In this document: one piece after another, positions 8,896 through 16,019 of the stretch
How the letters are laid out: every line of letters starts with the position of its first letter
How positions within the stretch are numbered: the first letter of the stretch is position 1
From: Rhodocyclales bacterium
GTDB taxonomy: Bacteria > Pseudomonadota > Gammaproteobacteria > Burkholderiales > Rhodocyclaceae
Length of the DNA stretch: 18,585 nt
NCBI GenBank assembly: GCA_021413665.1
Contig: JAIOPW010000281.1
Coordinates: forward strand, 1 to 18,585
Direction: 5' to 3'
The notes under the pieces: model-generated
What the model was told of the DNA's origin: nothing
Databases searched by the model: none
Seen by the model: the letters and a program-made list of their open reading frames with translations, nothing else
Made by a program: the position numbers and the translations under genes

Positions 8896-9776
8896 AGCAT
8901 GCCTTCCATGAGGAATTTCATCGCGATCGGGAAGGCCAGCACGATGAAGGTCACCGGAAAGATGAAGACGATCAGCGGCAGGATCAGCTTGACCGGTGCT
9001 TCCATGGCCAGCTTCTCGGCGCGCTGGAAACGTTCCGTGCGGCGCTGCAAGGCTTGCACGCGCAAGGCAGTGCCGAGCCGGGCACCCATTTTCTCGGCCT
9101 GGATCACGGTACCGACAAAGCTGGTGATTTCCTCCATGTCGAGCCGCTTTTCCATGCGCCGCAATGCGTCGGCGCGCGGTACGCCGGCGCGCAGGTCGCG
9201 CACCACCATGTAGAACTCGTTCCTCAGCGGCCCGGGCGGGCCCTTGTCCATCGCCTGGTTGAGTGCGCCGTTGAGATTCAGGCCGGCCTCCACCGCCATG
9301 GTGATGAAGTCGAGGTAGACCGGCAGTGCGCGCAGGACATCCTTCTGGCGGCGGGCGCGAACATCGCGCAGCCAGATGGTGGGAAAGTAGAATCCGCTCA
9401 CCCCGAACAGGATGATCCAGGTCAGGTCGAGCGACTCGAGTGCGCCAAGCAGAACAACGCCCATCAGTAACGCGACAATGGCGGCGAATACCCGTACGGC
9501 GTAGAACTGCTCGGCCGACATCAGGTAGCCGACTCCGGTCTCCTGGAGGCGTTTGTGGGTGCGCTCCAGCCAGTCCGGCGGAAAGCGGCAGGTCAGGTGG
9601 TACTCGATGAACAGGATCAATGGCCAGGCCATGTTGAGCATGGGTGGCAGCGGATCCATGTATTCGCGATCTTCGCTCGGGACATCGCTCTTGAGCGTCG
9701 ACAGGCTATGGAAGGCCAGCATCACGGCGGCGCCGACGGTCAAACCTATCAGGAGGGGAAACAAGGAGTCAGACAT
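8892..9776 (-). CDS. tadC: TadC, inner-membrane platform protein of the Tad pilus (T2SSF family)
   Basis: 294 aa. A membrane protein of the GspF/PilC superfamily that forms, with TadB, the inner-membrane platform on which the CpaF ATPase acts. Visible: an N-terminal hydrophobic segment (about 5-25), a central pair (about 92-112 and 117-135), a T2SSF domain from about residue 146 with the typical LPVYLDFITMAVEAGLNLNG motif (151-170) and AEKMGARLGTALRVQA (227-242), and a C-terminal membrane helix (about 264-287). The start overlaps tadB by 8 nt. The 3' end makes a GTGA overlap with the DUF192 gene. Size and order after tadB are standard for Tad loci. Confidence 0.94.
   Translation of the reverse strand: MSDSLFPLLIGLTVGAAVMLAFHSLSTLKSDVPSEDREYMDPLPPMLNMAWPLILFIEYHLTCRFPPDWLERTHKRLQETGVGYLMSAEQFYAVRVFAAIVALLMGVVLLGALESLDLTWIILFGVSGFYFPTIWLRDVRARRQKDVLRALPVYLDFITMAVEAGLNLNGALNQAMDKGPPGPLRNEFYMVVRDLRAGVPRADALRRMEKRLDMEEITSFVGTVIQAEKMGARLGTALRVQALQRRTERFQRAEKLAMEAPVKLILPLIVFIFPVTFIVLAFPIAMKFLMEGML
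8902..8907 (-). promoter_or_regulatory. Ribosome-binding site fixing the GTG start of the DUF192 gene
   Basis: GGAAGG on the minus strand with a 6-nt spacer to the GTG at 8895, inside the end of tadC. It decides the GTG start. Confidence 0.7.
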
Positions 9777-10620
9777 CGATGGCGGTGATTCTTTGGATAA
9801 AGAAGTAGCCCATGACTTCCATGACGCCGATTACCGTCAGCGTCAGCCAGCCGGGCCAGGTGGTAAACAGGGGTGCCATCGCGACCGGTTCGATCTGTGT
9901 CAGGCCGAACATCACCAGCAGCGGCAGCGCGGTCATCACCACGCCCTGGATCTTGCCCTGCGCCGTCAGGCTGGCGATCTTGCCTTCCATGGTCTGCTTT
10001 TCGCGCAGCGTGTCGGCGAGGGAGTTGAGTATTTCGGCCAGGTTGCCGCCGACTTCGCGTGAAATGCGCAATGCGGAAATCACCAGCGCGAAGTCGGGGA
10101 TCGGGTTGCGCTTTTCCATGTTCTTCAGTGCGGTGTCGAAGTCGACGCCGATGCGCAGCTCGCGCATCATCAGCTCGAATTCCTGGGCGATGGGCGGGCG
10201 CTGCTCCTTGATCATGGATTCGATGGCGATGTTGACGCTGGCCCCGGCCGACATCGCGCCCGTAATCATCAGCAAGGCGTCGGGTAACTGCTTTTCCAGG
10301 GTCTTGAAGCGCTTGTTGCGCATCGCGCGGACGTAGTACTTCGGCAGCACGTAGGTCGCGACCAGCGTCGCCGCCGTGAACACGGGGTTGGCCGTCAGGA
10401 AATAGACGCCCGCCGGAAGCACGAACATCGCCATGACGTTGTAGCGAAACATCTTTTGCGGGTCGATGAAGATGAACATGTCGGCGAGTGTGGTCGAGGC
10501 CTGGTCGGCAATGCTCGCCTGCTGCCTGGTGAGCATGCCTTCGCCCCACTTGATGACCAGCCAGGCGATGCAGCCTACCGCGCCCAGTACTGTCAGCCCG
10601 ATCAGTGCAATATCGTTCAT
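9769..10620 (-). CDS. tadB: TadB, inner-membrane platform protein of the Tad pilus (T2SSF family)
   Basis: 283 aa. Partner of TadC in the inner-membrane platform. Visible: an N-terminal hydrophobic helix (5-23), a central hydrophobic region (about 60-92), a T2SSF cytoplasmic domain from about residue 110 with QLPDALLMITGAMSAGASVN (111-130) and REVGGNLAEILNSLADTLRE (188-207), and two C-terminal membrane segments (about 225-242 and 256-276). The ATG forms an ATGA overlap with the end of cpaF (10617-10620), so the two are translationally coupled. Length and topology match the TadB family. Confidence 0.94.
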   Translation of the reverse strand: MNDIALIGLTVLGAVGCIAWLVIKWGEGMLTRQQASIADQASTTLADMFIFIDPQKMFRYNVMAMFVLPAGVYFLTANPVFTAATLVATYVLPKYYVRAMRNKRFKTLEKQLPDALLMITGAMSAGASVNIAIESMIKEQRPPIAQEFELMMRELRIGVDFDTALKNMEKRNPIPDFALVISALRISREVGGNLAEILNSLADTLREKQTMEGKIASLTAQGKIQGVVMTALPLLVMFGLTQIEPVAMAPLFTTWPGWLTLTVIGVMEVMGYFFIQRITAIDV

Positions 10621-12332
10621 AACACCCTGCCGGCCTGAAAGACGGAAAGGTCGACATCAAGCCCGCGGTTCTTCAGGTCCTGATAGAAATCGGGAATCGC
10701 ACCGGTGGCGACATGCTTTCCCTTGACCTTGCCGTCGGCGCCGAAGCCCTCCTGCTTGAACAGGAAGATGTCCTGCAACTGGATGATGTCGCCTTCCATG
10801 CCGGTGACTTCGGTGATGTGGGTGATCTTGCGGCTGCCGCAGGAAAAGCGGCTTTGCTGGATGAAGAAACGGATCGCCGACGCAATCTGCTCGCGGATCG
10901 CGCGTATCGGCAGGTCGAGGCCCGACATCATGACCATGACTTCGATGCGGGCCAGGCAGTCGCGCGGCGTGTTGGCGTGGGCCGTGGTCAGCGAGCCGTC
11001 GTGGCCGGTGTTCATCGCGGTGAGCATGTCCAGGGCCTCGCCACCGCGACATTCGCCGACGACGATGCGGTCGGGACGCATGCGCAGCGTGTTCTTGACC
11101 AGATCGCGGATGGCGACCAGGCCCTTGCCCTCGGCATTGGCGGGGCGCGATTCGAGACCGATCAGGTTGGGCTGCGTGAGTTGCAGTTCGGCGGCATCCT
11201 CGACGGTGATGATGCGTTCGTCGGGCGGAATGAAGCTGGAGAGCAGGTTGAGCAGCGTGGTCTTGCCCGAGCCGGTACCGCCCGAGATGATCATGTTGGC
11301 CTTCTGCTCGACCACAGTCTTCATGAAATCGAGCATCTGGTGCGTCATGGAGCCGAAACGCACCATGTCTTCGCCCTGCAGTTTCTTCTTGGAGAACTTG
11401 CGGATCGTGAGGTTGGCACCTTTCAGCGCCAGTGGCGGAATCACGGCATTGACCCGCGAGCCGTCCTTGAGGCGGGCATCGACCATCGGCGAGGATTCAT
11501 CGATGCGGCGCCCGAGCGGCGCGACGATGCGTTCGATGGCGCCGACCACCGCCAGGTCGCTGGTGAAGGTGATGTCGGACTTCGTCAGCTTGCCGGCGCG
11601 CTCGATGAATATCTCGTCGTAGCGGTTGACCATGATTTCCGTCACCAGTTCGTCGGCCAGCAGGTCTTCCAGCGGACCGAGGCCGACCACCTCGTCGAGC
11701 ACCTGCTTGATGATGCGCTCGCGGTCGATTTCCGGCGGCAGCTCCTTGTCCTTGAGGACGATCTCTTCCAGCAGTGCGCGCGTGTTGGTACGCAATTCAT
11801 CCTCGCTCTGGCGCGAGACGTCCATGCGGCGCAAGTCCATCTGCTTGATCAGCAACTGATGCACGCGCTTGAGGTGGCGCGTCATGGTTGCGCGCGCCTC
11901 GTCATCCAATGAGGGCGCGGGTGGCGGTGGCGGCGCTGCCGCCGCCGATGACGCCGGCGCGGCGGCAGGCTGAAGAGTCGGCGCTGGCGCCACGGCGGCC
12001 GGGGTGGTCGCGGGCGCTGCCGCCGCAGCGGCAGGCAGTTCCAGGTCGAGCACTTCCAGCGTGTAGCCGGCGATGGCGATCTTGTCGCCGGGCCGCAACG
12101 GGCCGTGGCGGCCACTGATTTTCTGGCCGTTCACCTCGGTGCCCGAGGATGAGCCGAGATCATCCAGGTACACGCCGTCGGGCTTGCGCTGGATGGTCGC
12201 GTGTTTCTTCGCCACCGTCCAGCCCTGAAGGGCGATCAGGTTCTCGTCACTCTTGCCTATCGAGCAACTGTCGATGGTGCATTCGATCTGGGAGGTGTTT
12301 CCCTTGGGAGTCGTTACCGCAATATTCAGCAT
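10617..12332 (-). CDS. cpaF: CpaF/TadA secretion ATPase with an N-terminal FHA domain
   Basis: 571 aa, longer than ordinary CpaF because of an added N-terminal FHA domain (about 20-95, with VAKKHATI and SSSGTEVNG) joined by an Ala/Pro-rich linker (about 100-140). The ATPase part shows Walker A GGTGSGKTT (351-359), Asp box ITVEDAAEL (375-383), Walker B region DRIVVGECRGGEA (421-433) and His box GHDGSLTTAHA (443-453). This places it in the VirB11/TadA family, the hexameric cytoplasmic motor of Tad pilus extension. In the FHA domain two residues usually used for phosphothreonine binding differ: Lys27 in place of Arg in the GR motif and Ala41 in place of Ser in SxxH. Phosphopeptide binding is therefore uncertain. 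A GAAGG ribosome-binding site overlaps the stop of cpaC. No tadZ/cpaE gene lies between cpaC and this gene, unlike most Tad loci. Confidence 0.95.
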   Translation of the reverse strand: MLNIAVTTPKGNTSQIECTIDSCSIGKSDENLIALQGWTVAKKHATIQRKPDGVYLDDLGSSSGTEVNGQKISGRHGPLRPGDKIAIAGYTLEVLDLELPAAAAAAPATTPAAVAPAPTLQPAAAPASSAAAAPPPPPAPSLDDEARATMTRHLKRVHQLLIKQMDLRRMDVSRQSEDELRTNTRALLEEIVLKDKELPPEIDRERIIKQVLDEVVGLGPLEDLLADELVTEIMVNRYDEIFIERAGKLTKSDITFTSDLAVVGAIERIVAPLGRRIDESSPMVDARLKDGSRVNAVIPPLALKGANLTIRKFSKKKLQGEDMVRFGSMTHQMLDFMKTVVEQKANMIISGGTGSGKTTLLNLLSSFIPPDERIITVEDAAELQLTQPNLIGLESRPANAEGKGLVAIRDLVKNTLRMRPDRIVVGECRGGEALDMLTAMNTGHDGSLTTAHANTPRDCLARIEVMVMMSGLDLPIRAIREQIASAIRFFIQQSRFSCGSRKITHITEVTGMEGDIIQLQDIFLFKQEGFGADGKVKGKHVATGAIPDFYQDLKNRGLDVDLSVFQAGRVL

Positions 12333-12339
12333 GGGGCTG

Positions 12340-12344
12340 CCTTC
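12340..12344 (-). promoter_or_regulatory. Ribosome-binding site of cpaF, overlapping the cpaC stop
   Basis: GAAGG on the minus strand, 7 nt before the cpaF ATG. It shares bases with the TGA of cpaC (12343-12345), so ribosomes ending cpaC would expose or occupy the cpaF start. Confidence 0.7.
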
Positions 12345-13635
12345 AGTCGATGAGGTCTTTCTTGTTCAGATTGCGCTCGAAGCGTTCCTTCATTTCGAGA
12401 CTCTTTTCGATACGTTCCTGGTTCATGGAGGACGAGGGATCGACCACCACCGGCGTCACGGCGATCAAGAGATCGCTGCGATTGCCGCGAAAGGAGTCGG
12501 AGCGAAACAGGCGGCCGATGATGGGCAGGTCTCCCAGTCCCGGAATCTTGCTCACATCGTTCTGCATGTCGCGGTTTATGAGGCCGGAAATCACCATGGT
12601 TTGCCCCGACCGGACATTGACCTCGGTTTCCGCGGTGCGGGTCAGAAAACCCGGAGTGCCGGCCACGGCATTGGACTGGTCAAGCTGGCTGAGCTCTGCG
12701 CGCAGCTTCGCGATCACGTTGCCCTTGTCGTCGGCCGCCGGCGTGATGGTGATCTTGATGCCGTAGTCCTTGTAGGTAATGCTGGTGGTGCCGAGCGCGC
12801 CGGCGGTCTGGATCGGAATCTGCCCGCCGGCTAGAAACTGCGCCGTGCCTCCACTGCGCGCGGACAGTTCCGGCTCGGCGAGGATGCTCAGGTCGCCGTT
12901 ACTCTTGGCGAGGTTGATGACGCTCTGGATGGATGTGGCGATGCCAAGATAAGTGCGGAGGCCGGGTACCGTGAGCGGCATGCTGAGAGCCGGTGTGATG
13001 GCCGCGGCACCGACCGCGTTGGTCGAACTGTTGAAGTTGCCGGCAAAGCCCGCGACCGGTCCGGCAAAACTTCCCGGCCACGACATGCCGATCGCCTCGG
13101 AAAAACTCTTTTTCGCCTCGATGATCTGCACCTTCATGTAGATCATCTTCTTCATCTCCACGTCCAGTTCCTTCATCATGGGGATGATCTGCGGAAAGCG
13201 CGAGGCGAGGGAGTTGATGCGAAGTATCTGCGGCGGGCTGGCGGAACCGGTAATGGCGACCTGCGGGCCCATTGGCTTGATTTCGATGCCCGTGATGTCC
13301 GACAGCACGTCCTTGGCGGCGCGATAGGCGAAGAGCGAGTCCTTGGAGCCGACTCGAACGATGTAGCGCTGAACTTCGCCCTGTGGCGACCAGAGCACGA
13401 GCGAGGTGTCGCCTACGCCCTCGGCGATCAGCAGCATCTGCGTGTCATCGATGAACCTGGTGCTGATCAGGGCGCCGTTGCCGATGGCGATGCGCTGTAT
13501 CCGGGAGGCCGGGATGGTAGTGATCTCGCCGACGAACATGACGAGTTCCTTTGCATTCTCGGTGCCCGCACGGGTGATGCCCGACAAGGCAAGGACGCAG
13601 GCCGCGCAGAACAGGGTGAGGAATTTACGAAACAT
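12343..13635 (-). CDS. cpaC: CpaC/RcpA outer-membrane secretin of the Tad pilus
   Basis: 430 aa. Signal peptide at 1-23 (hydrophobic FLTLFCAACVLAL, cleavage near TRA|GT). The N-terminal part (about 30-98) fits the CpaC N-domain and about 100-160 a BON-like region. The secretin domain follows: ILAEPELSARSGGTAQFLAG (251-270), YKDYGIKITITP (288-299), VRSGQTMVISGL (341-352) and the signature IPGLGDLPIIGRLF (364-377), then SDLLIAVTPVVV (387-398). Known role: multimeric outer-membrane channel through which the pilus leaves the cell. The C-terminus is short after the secretin domain. It lies 19 nt after cpaB and 10 nt before cpaF. Confidence 0.95.
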   Translation of the reverse strand: MFRKFLTLFCAACVLALSGITRAGTENAKELVMFVGEITTIPASRIQRIAIGNGALISTRFIDDTQMLLIAEGVGDTSLVLWSPQGEVQRYIVRVGSKDSLFAYRAAKDVLSDITGIEIKPMGPQVAITGSASPPQILRINSLASRFPQIIPMMKELDVEMKKMIYMKVQIIEAKKSFSEAIGMSWPGSFAGPVAGFAGNFNSSTNAVGAAAITPALSMPLTVPGLRTYLGIATSIQSVINLAKSNGDLSILAEPELSARSGGTAQFLAGGQIPIQTAGALGTTSITYKDYGIKITITPAADDKGNVIAKLRAELSQLDQSNAVAGTPGFLTRTAETEVNVRSGQTMVISGLINRDMQNDVSKIPGLGDLPIIGRLFRSDSFRGNRSDLLIAVTPVVVDPSSSMNQERIEKSLEMKERFERNLNKKDLID

Positions 13636-13643
13636 GGTGGGTG

Positions 13644-13649
13644 TCCTTT
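13644..13649 (-). promoter_or_regulatory. Ribosome-binding site of cpaC
   Basis: AAAGGA on the minus strand, 8 nt before the ATG at 13635. It supports this start, which is also the one that gives the signal peptide. Confidence 0.7.
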
Positions 13650-13654
13650 GCGGG

Positions 13655-14773
13655 TTACTTTTCGATCAGGGTCTTGAGTTCGGCTTTCATTGCCGGCGTC
13701 AAGCCGCTGGCATCGGAAGCGGCCGTGGTTGCTGTCGCGGTTGCGGGTGCCGCGGGTGCGGCGCCGGTAGCGGCGGAGACCGCCGCCGCGGCGGCGGCAC
13801 CCGCGGCGGCGGCCGCAGCTGCGGGTTTGCGCGGCTCGATCGCCGGCACGAGGGGTGGGACGCCCGTTGCAGGCGCGTAGTCGGCGGCGCCGGGGACCGG
13901 AACATCGACCGCCTTAAGGCTGGGTCCCGAACGCTGGCCACCGATGATGTATTCGACGACGCCGGCCAATGTGGTCGACCGCTTGGCGTTGCGCGCGCGC
14001 TGCGAAATCTCGTCGAAAATGTTCTGGGCATTGACGCTGAAATCGACGCTGCCCTCGTCCTTCTCGTTGCGCAGCACATAGCGCAGCTTGCCGATATTCT
14101 GGGCCAGAGTCAGCCGCGCCGCCTGCGACGGTGTCACCTCGAGGGTGAGCGTGCTGTAGGTTGAAGACTTCCTCGATCCGGGCGTCTTTTCATCGCTTTC
14201 GTGCACCACGCGCTGGCCGGTAGCCAGCACCTTCATGCGGTCCATGAAGGGCACCACTGTCTGGCCGCCCTCTTCGCGTTGCATGGCCAGCATCAGATCG
14301 ACCCGATTGCCCGGCTGCACCATGTGCGCGACGGCGTTGAGTTCGTCGATGTCGACCGTGATGGCGCGGATGCCGTCGGCGAGCGTGCCGGAAAAGTCGG
14401 CAACTTCCGGCTTCAGGTCGGTCTTGAGCAGGGGGCGCCCCTTCAGCACCGAACGGATCAGCGCCTGGCCCTTGTACTTGTCGAAGTCGTCGGCCAATAT
14501 CGCATTTGGATAAATGAGGTCTGACGCGACTTCGCGGGCGGCCACGGTCTGGTCGGTGAGCACCATCCCGATCTGCATGTCACGGGTTGCCACCGCAACA
14601 GCGACCCTCGGTCCGCCTTTCTGGGTGCGGGCCGCGACTTCGGCCGCGATACTGGCCTCGCGGGAAGCGAGGTAGCGTGTCGTCAGGAAGGTTGCCAGCA
14701 GGGCCAGGCCAATGGCGGCCAACAGCATCATCCAGGTTCTGTTGATGCGCAGAGATGGAAGTTTGAGACCCAT
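13655..14773 (-). CDS. cpaB: CpaB/RcpC Tad pilus assembly protein (SAF domain)
   Basis: 372 aa. A single N-terminal membrane anchor (about 13-32), then a SAF-type domain (about 56-120, with VAVATRDMQIGMVLTDQTVAA) and the RcpC/CpaB domain (about 128-235, with ITVDIDELNAVAHMVQPGNR). Known role: periplasmic or inner-membrane component linked to the secretin in Tad systems. The C-terminal quarter is unusual: after about residue 317 it is nearly all Ala with some Pro and Thr (about 318-357), encoded by GC-only triplet runs at roughly 13703-13822, ending in a short helical-looking tail (LTPAMKAELKTLIEK). The tail may be a flexible periplasmic spacer. A GAGGA ribosome-binding site sits 9 nt before the ATG. 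Confidence 0.93.
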   Translation of the reverse strand: MGLKLPSLRINRTWMMLLAAIGLALLATFLTTRYLASREASIAAEVAARTQKGGPRVAVAVATRDMQIGMVLTDQTVAAREVASDLIYPNAILADDFDKYKGQALIRSVLKGRPLLKTDLKPEVADFSGTLADGIRAITVDIDELNAVAHMVQPGNRVDLMLAMQREEGGQTVVPFMDRMKVLATGQRVVHESDEKTPGSRKSSTYSTLTLEVTPSQAARLTLAQNIGKLRYVLRNEKDEGSVDFSVNAQNIFDEISQRARNAKRSTTLAGVVEYIIGGQRSGPSLKAVDVPVPGAADYAPATGVPPLVPAIEPRKPAAAAAAAGAAAAAAVSAATGAAPAAPATATATTAASDASGLTPAMKAELKTLIEK

Positions 14774-14782
14774 GGATGTGTT

Positions 14783-14787
14783 TCCTC
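14783..14787 (-). promoter_or_regulatory. Ribosome-binding site of cpaB
   Basis: GAGGA on the minus strand, 9 nt upstream of the cpaB ATG, inside the 44-nt spacer 14774-14817. That spacer is the longest gap in the window. No convincing promoter or terminator was seen in it. Confidence 0.6.
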
Positions 14788-14817
14788 GAACGTGTGGTGG
14801 TGGCTGGCGGGTGAAAA

Positions 14818-15333
14818 CTAGAACGGGAGCGATATCGGAAAACCGAGAGCGCCGGCTATATTTTCCGGCTTCAACAAATTATTTACAGCCTCATCGACCG
14901 CAGTGGTGACAATTGTCTTCACGGCATCGCCGAAACTCGACGGCAGAGTGGGGAAAGGGGAAATGCTGACGCTTGGAGTGGGTAGCACGGGATTCTGCCA
15001 GTCAAGGCAGCGATCGATGCTTGCGGTAAGGTCGATGGTCGGCAGATAGGTCTGGATCGCGGCAGGCGTCCAGCTGTCGGAGGACGTTGCATAGGTGTAG
15101 TCGCATTCGGGAATGGCGGCGATCGCCAGGGCGTAGGTGTAGTGCTTGTGATAATCCTTGATCGCCGTTGCCAGTTGTTTCAAGGCGGGCGCCTCGGTTT
15201 GCGCCGCGTTTGGGTTGGTAACGTCGGAATAGCTGAATGGCTTCAGCAGCACCATGACGCTGAAGGCCAGCACCACGATGTATTCGACGGATGCCTGTCC
15301 ACCGCAAAGATCGCGCGTACGCCGCACCGTCAT
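14818..15333 (-). CDS. Pilin-like protein with class III prepilin leader
   Basis: 171 aa. MTVRRTRDLCGG-QASVEYIVVL is a short basic leader ending in Gly12, with Glu at +5 and Tyr at +6 and a following hydrophobic helix (about 19-31, IVVLAFSVMVLLK). This is the Flp/TadE prepilin processing pattern. The remainder matches no family I recognise. It has an amphipathic stretch (ALKQLATAIKDYHKHYTYAL, 50-69), two cysteines (C77, C109) that could form a disulfide, a Pro/Ser-rich region (115-132) and a C-terminal helix. It is about two to three times longer than ordinary Flp pilins (50-80 aa). It could be the shaft pilin, a minor pilin or a TadF-like pseudopilin; the sequence alone does not decide. The start makes an ATGA overlap with the gene before it. 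Confidence 0.8.
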   Translation of the reverse strand: MTVRRTRDLCGGQASVEYIVVLAFSVMVLLKPFSYSDVTNPNAAQTEAPALKQLATAIKDYHKHYTYALAIAAIPECDYTYATSSDSWTPAAIQTYLPTIDLTASIDRCLDWQNPVLPTPSVSISPFPTLPSSFGDAVKTIVTTAVDEAVNNLLKPENIAGALGFPISLPF

Positions 15334-16019
15334 GGCTGGTCCACGTAGTTGAGCAGCACGTTGGAATCGCTGCCTGCCCGCGTCATCGTGATGCTGAGTT
15401 CACGCAGCCCGTTTTTCAGCACCATCACGTCGCCATTCTGGTTGGGCTGTCCCAGCCGATAGTGATTGGTGACGCGCCAGCCGCGGTCGCCCAGGTTGCG
15501 GCGGTAGAAGTCGGCGTTGGCGGCTGGAGAAAAGCCGTTTTTCAGCACCACGGTACGCGCTGTCTTGCCGGCATCATTGTGGGCGATGTCGTTGAGCACG
15601 GTACTGCCCGGCAGCATGGGCAACTCCTCCTTTACCCTCTTTCCGCCTGGTGGCGCGGTGAGGCCGAGAAATCCTTCGCTGCCATTCTTGCCGAAGGGCT
15701 TGACCTGGACAGTGAAGAAACAGTCCCCGCGCAGCGAGGCGATGACCTGCCACGGACCCAGCGGGTACTCCTCGGGACCACGAAGCTTTCCCGTGGCCGC
15801 CCATTCTTTCCTGTAGAAGGACAGTATCTCCTCGGGAGGTGACGCGCTTTCGATGCGGCGAATGCTCATGGGAATGCCGTTGTAGTCCATCTCCGGCGCC
15901 ACGGCCTGCAATTTGGCCTTTTTCGGTGCCGGAAAATCCGGGCATGCGCGCAACGGGTCCGTTGCAGCAAGGGTGGCGGCTGGCGACATGAGTAGAAGGA
16001 CGGCCAAACCGCGGATCAT
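15330..16019 (-). CDS. Exported protein of unknown function with two-fold internal repeat
   Basis: 229 aa, family not recognised. MIRGLAVLLLMSPAATLA is a Sec signal peptide (cleavage near LA|ATD, residue 19), so the product is probably periplasmic or surface-bound; no lipobox. Two Cys follow (C26, C100). The mature part looks duplicated: residues about 49-120 and 154-226 share a pattern of a beta strand, an S-P-containing turn, a helix with FYR (EEILSFYRKEWAATG; ANADFYRRNLGDRGW) and two more strands. The start at 16019 forms an ATGA overlap with the upstream pseudopilin gene and gives the signal peptide. The frame stays open further upstream, but only as a shadow of that gene. Co-translation with pilus genes suggests a role in pilus assembly or adhesion, which is inference. 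Confidence 0.82.
   Translation of the reverse strand: MIRGLAVLLLMSPAATLAATDPLRACPDFPAPKKAKLQAVAPEMDYNGIPMSIRRIESASPPEEILSFYRKEWAATGKLRGPEEYPLGPWQVIASLRGDCFFTVQVKPFGKNGSEGFLGLTAPPGGKRVKEELPMLPGSTVLNDIAHNDAGKTARTVVLKNGFSPAANADFYRRNLGDRGWRVTNHYRLGQPNQNGDVMVLKNGLRELSITMTRAGSDSNVLLNYVDQP

Noticed and set aside
9749..10660. 303-codon minus-strand frame over tadB
   Set aside because: Its translation is Arg/His-rich without membrane segments; the overlapping tadB frame has clear T2SSF motifs and an ATGA junction with cpaF.
10713..11912. 399-codon plus-strand frame opposite cpaF
   Set aside because: Antisense shadow of a well-conserved ATPase with all catalytic boxes intact on the minus strand.
13703..13822. 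GC-only triplet run in cpaB considered as a regulatory or phase-variable repeat
   Set aside because: It is irregular, stays in frame and simply encodes an Ala-rich tail; no uniform unit long enough to expect slippage control.
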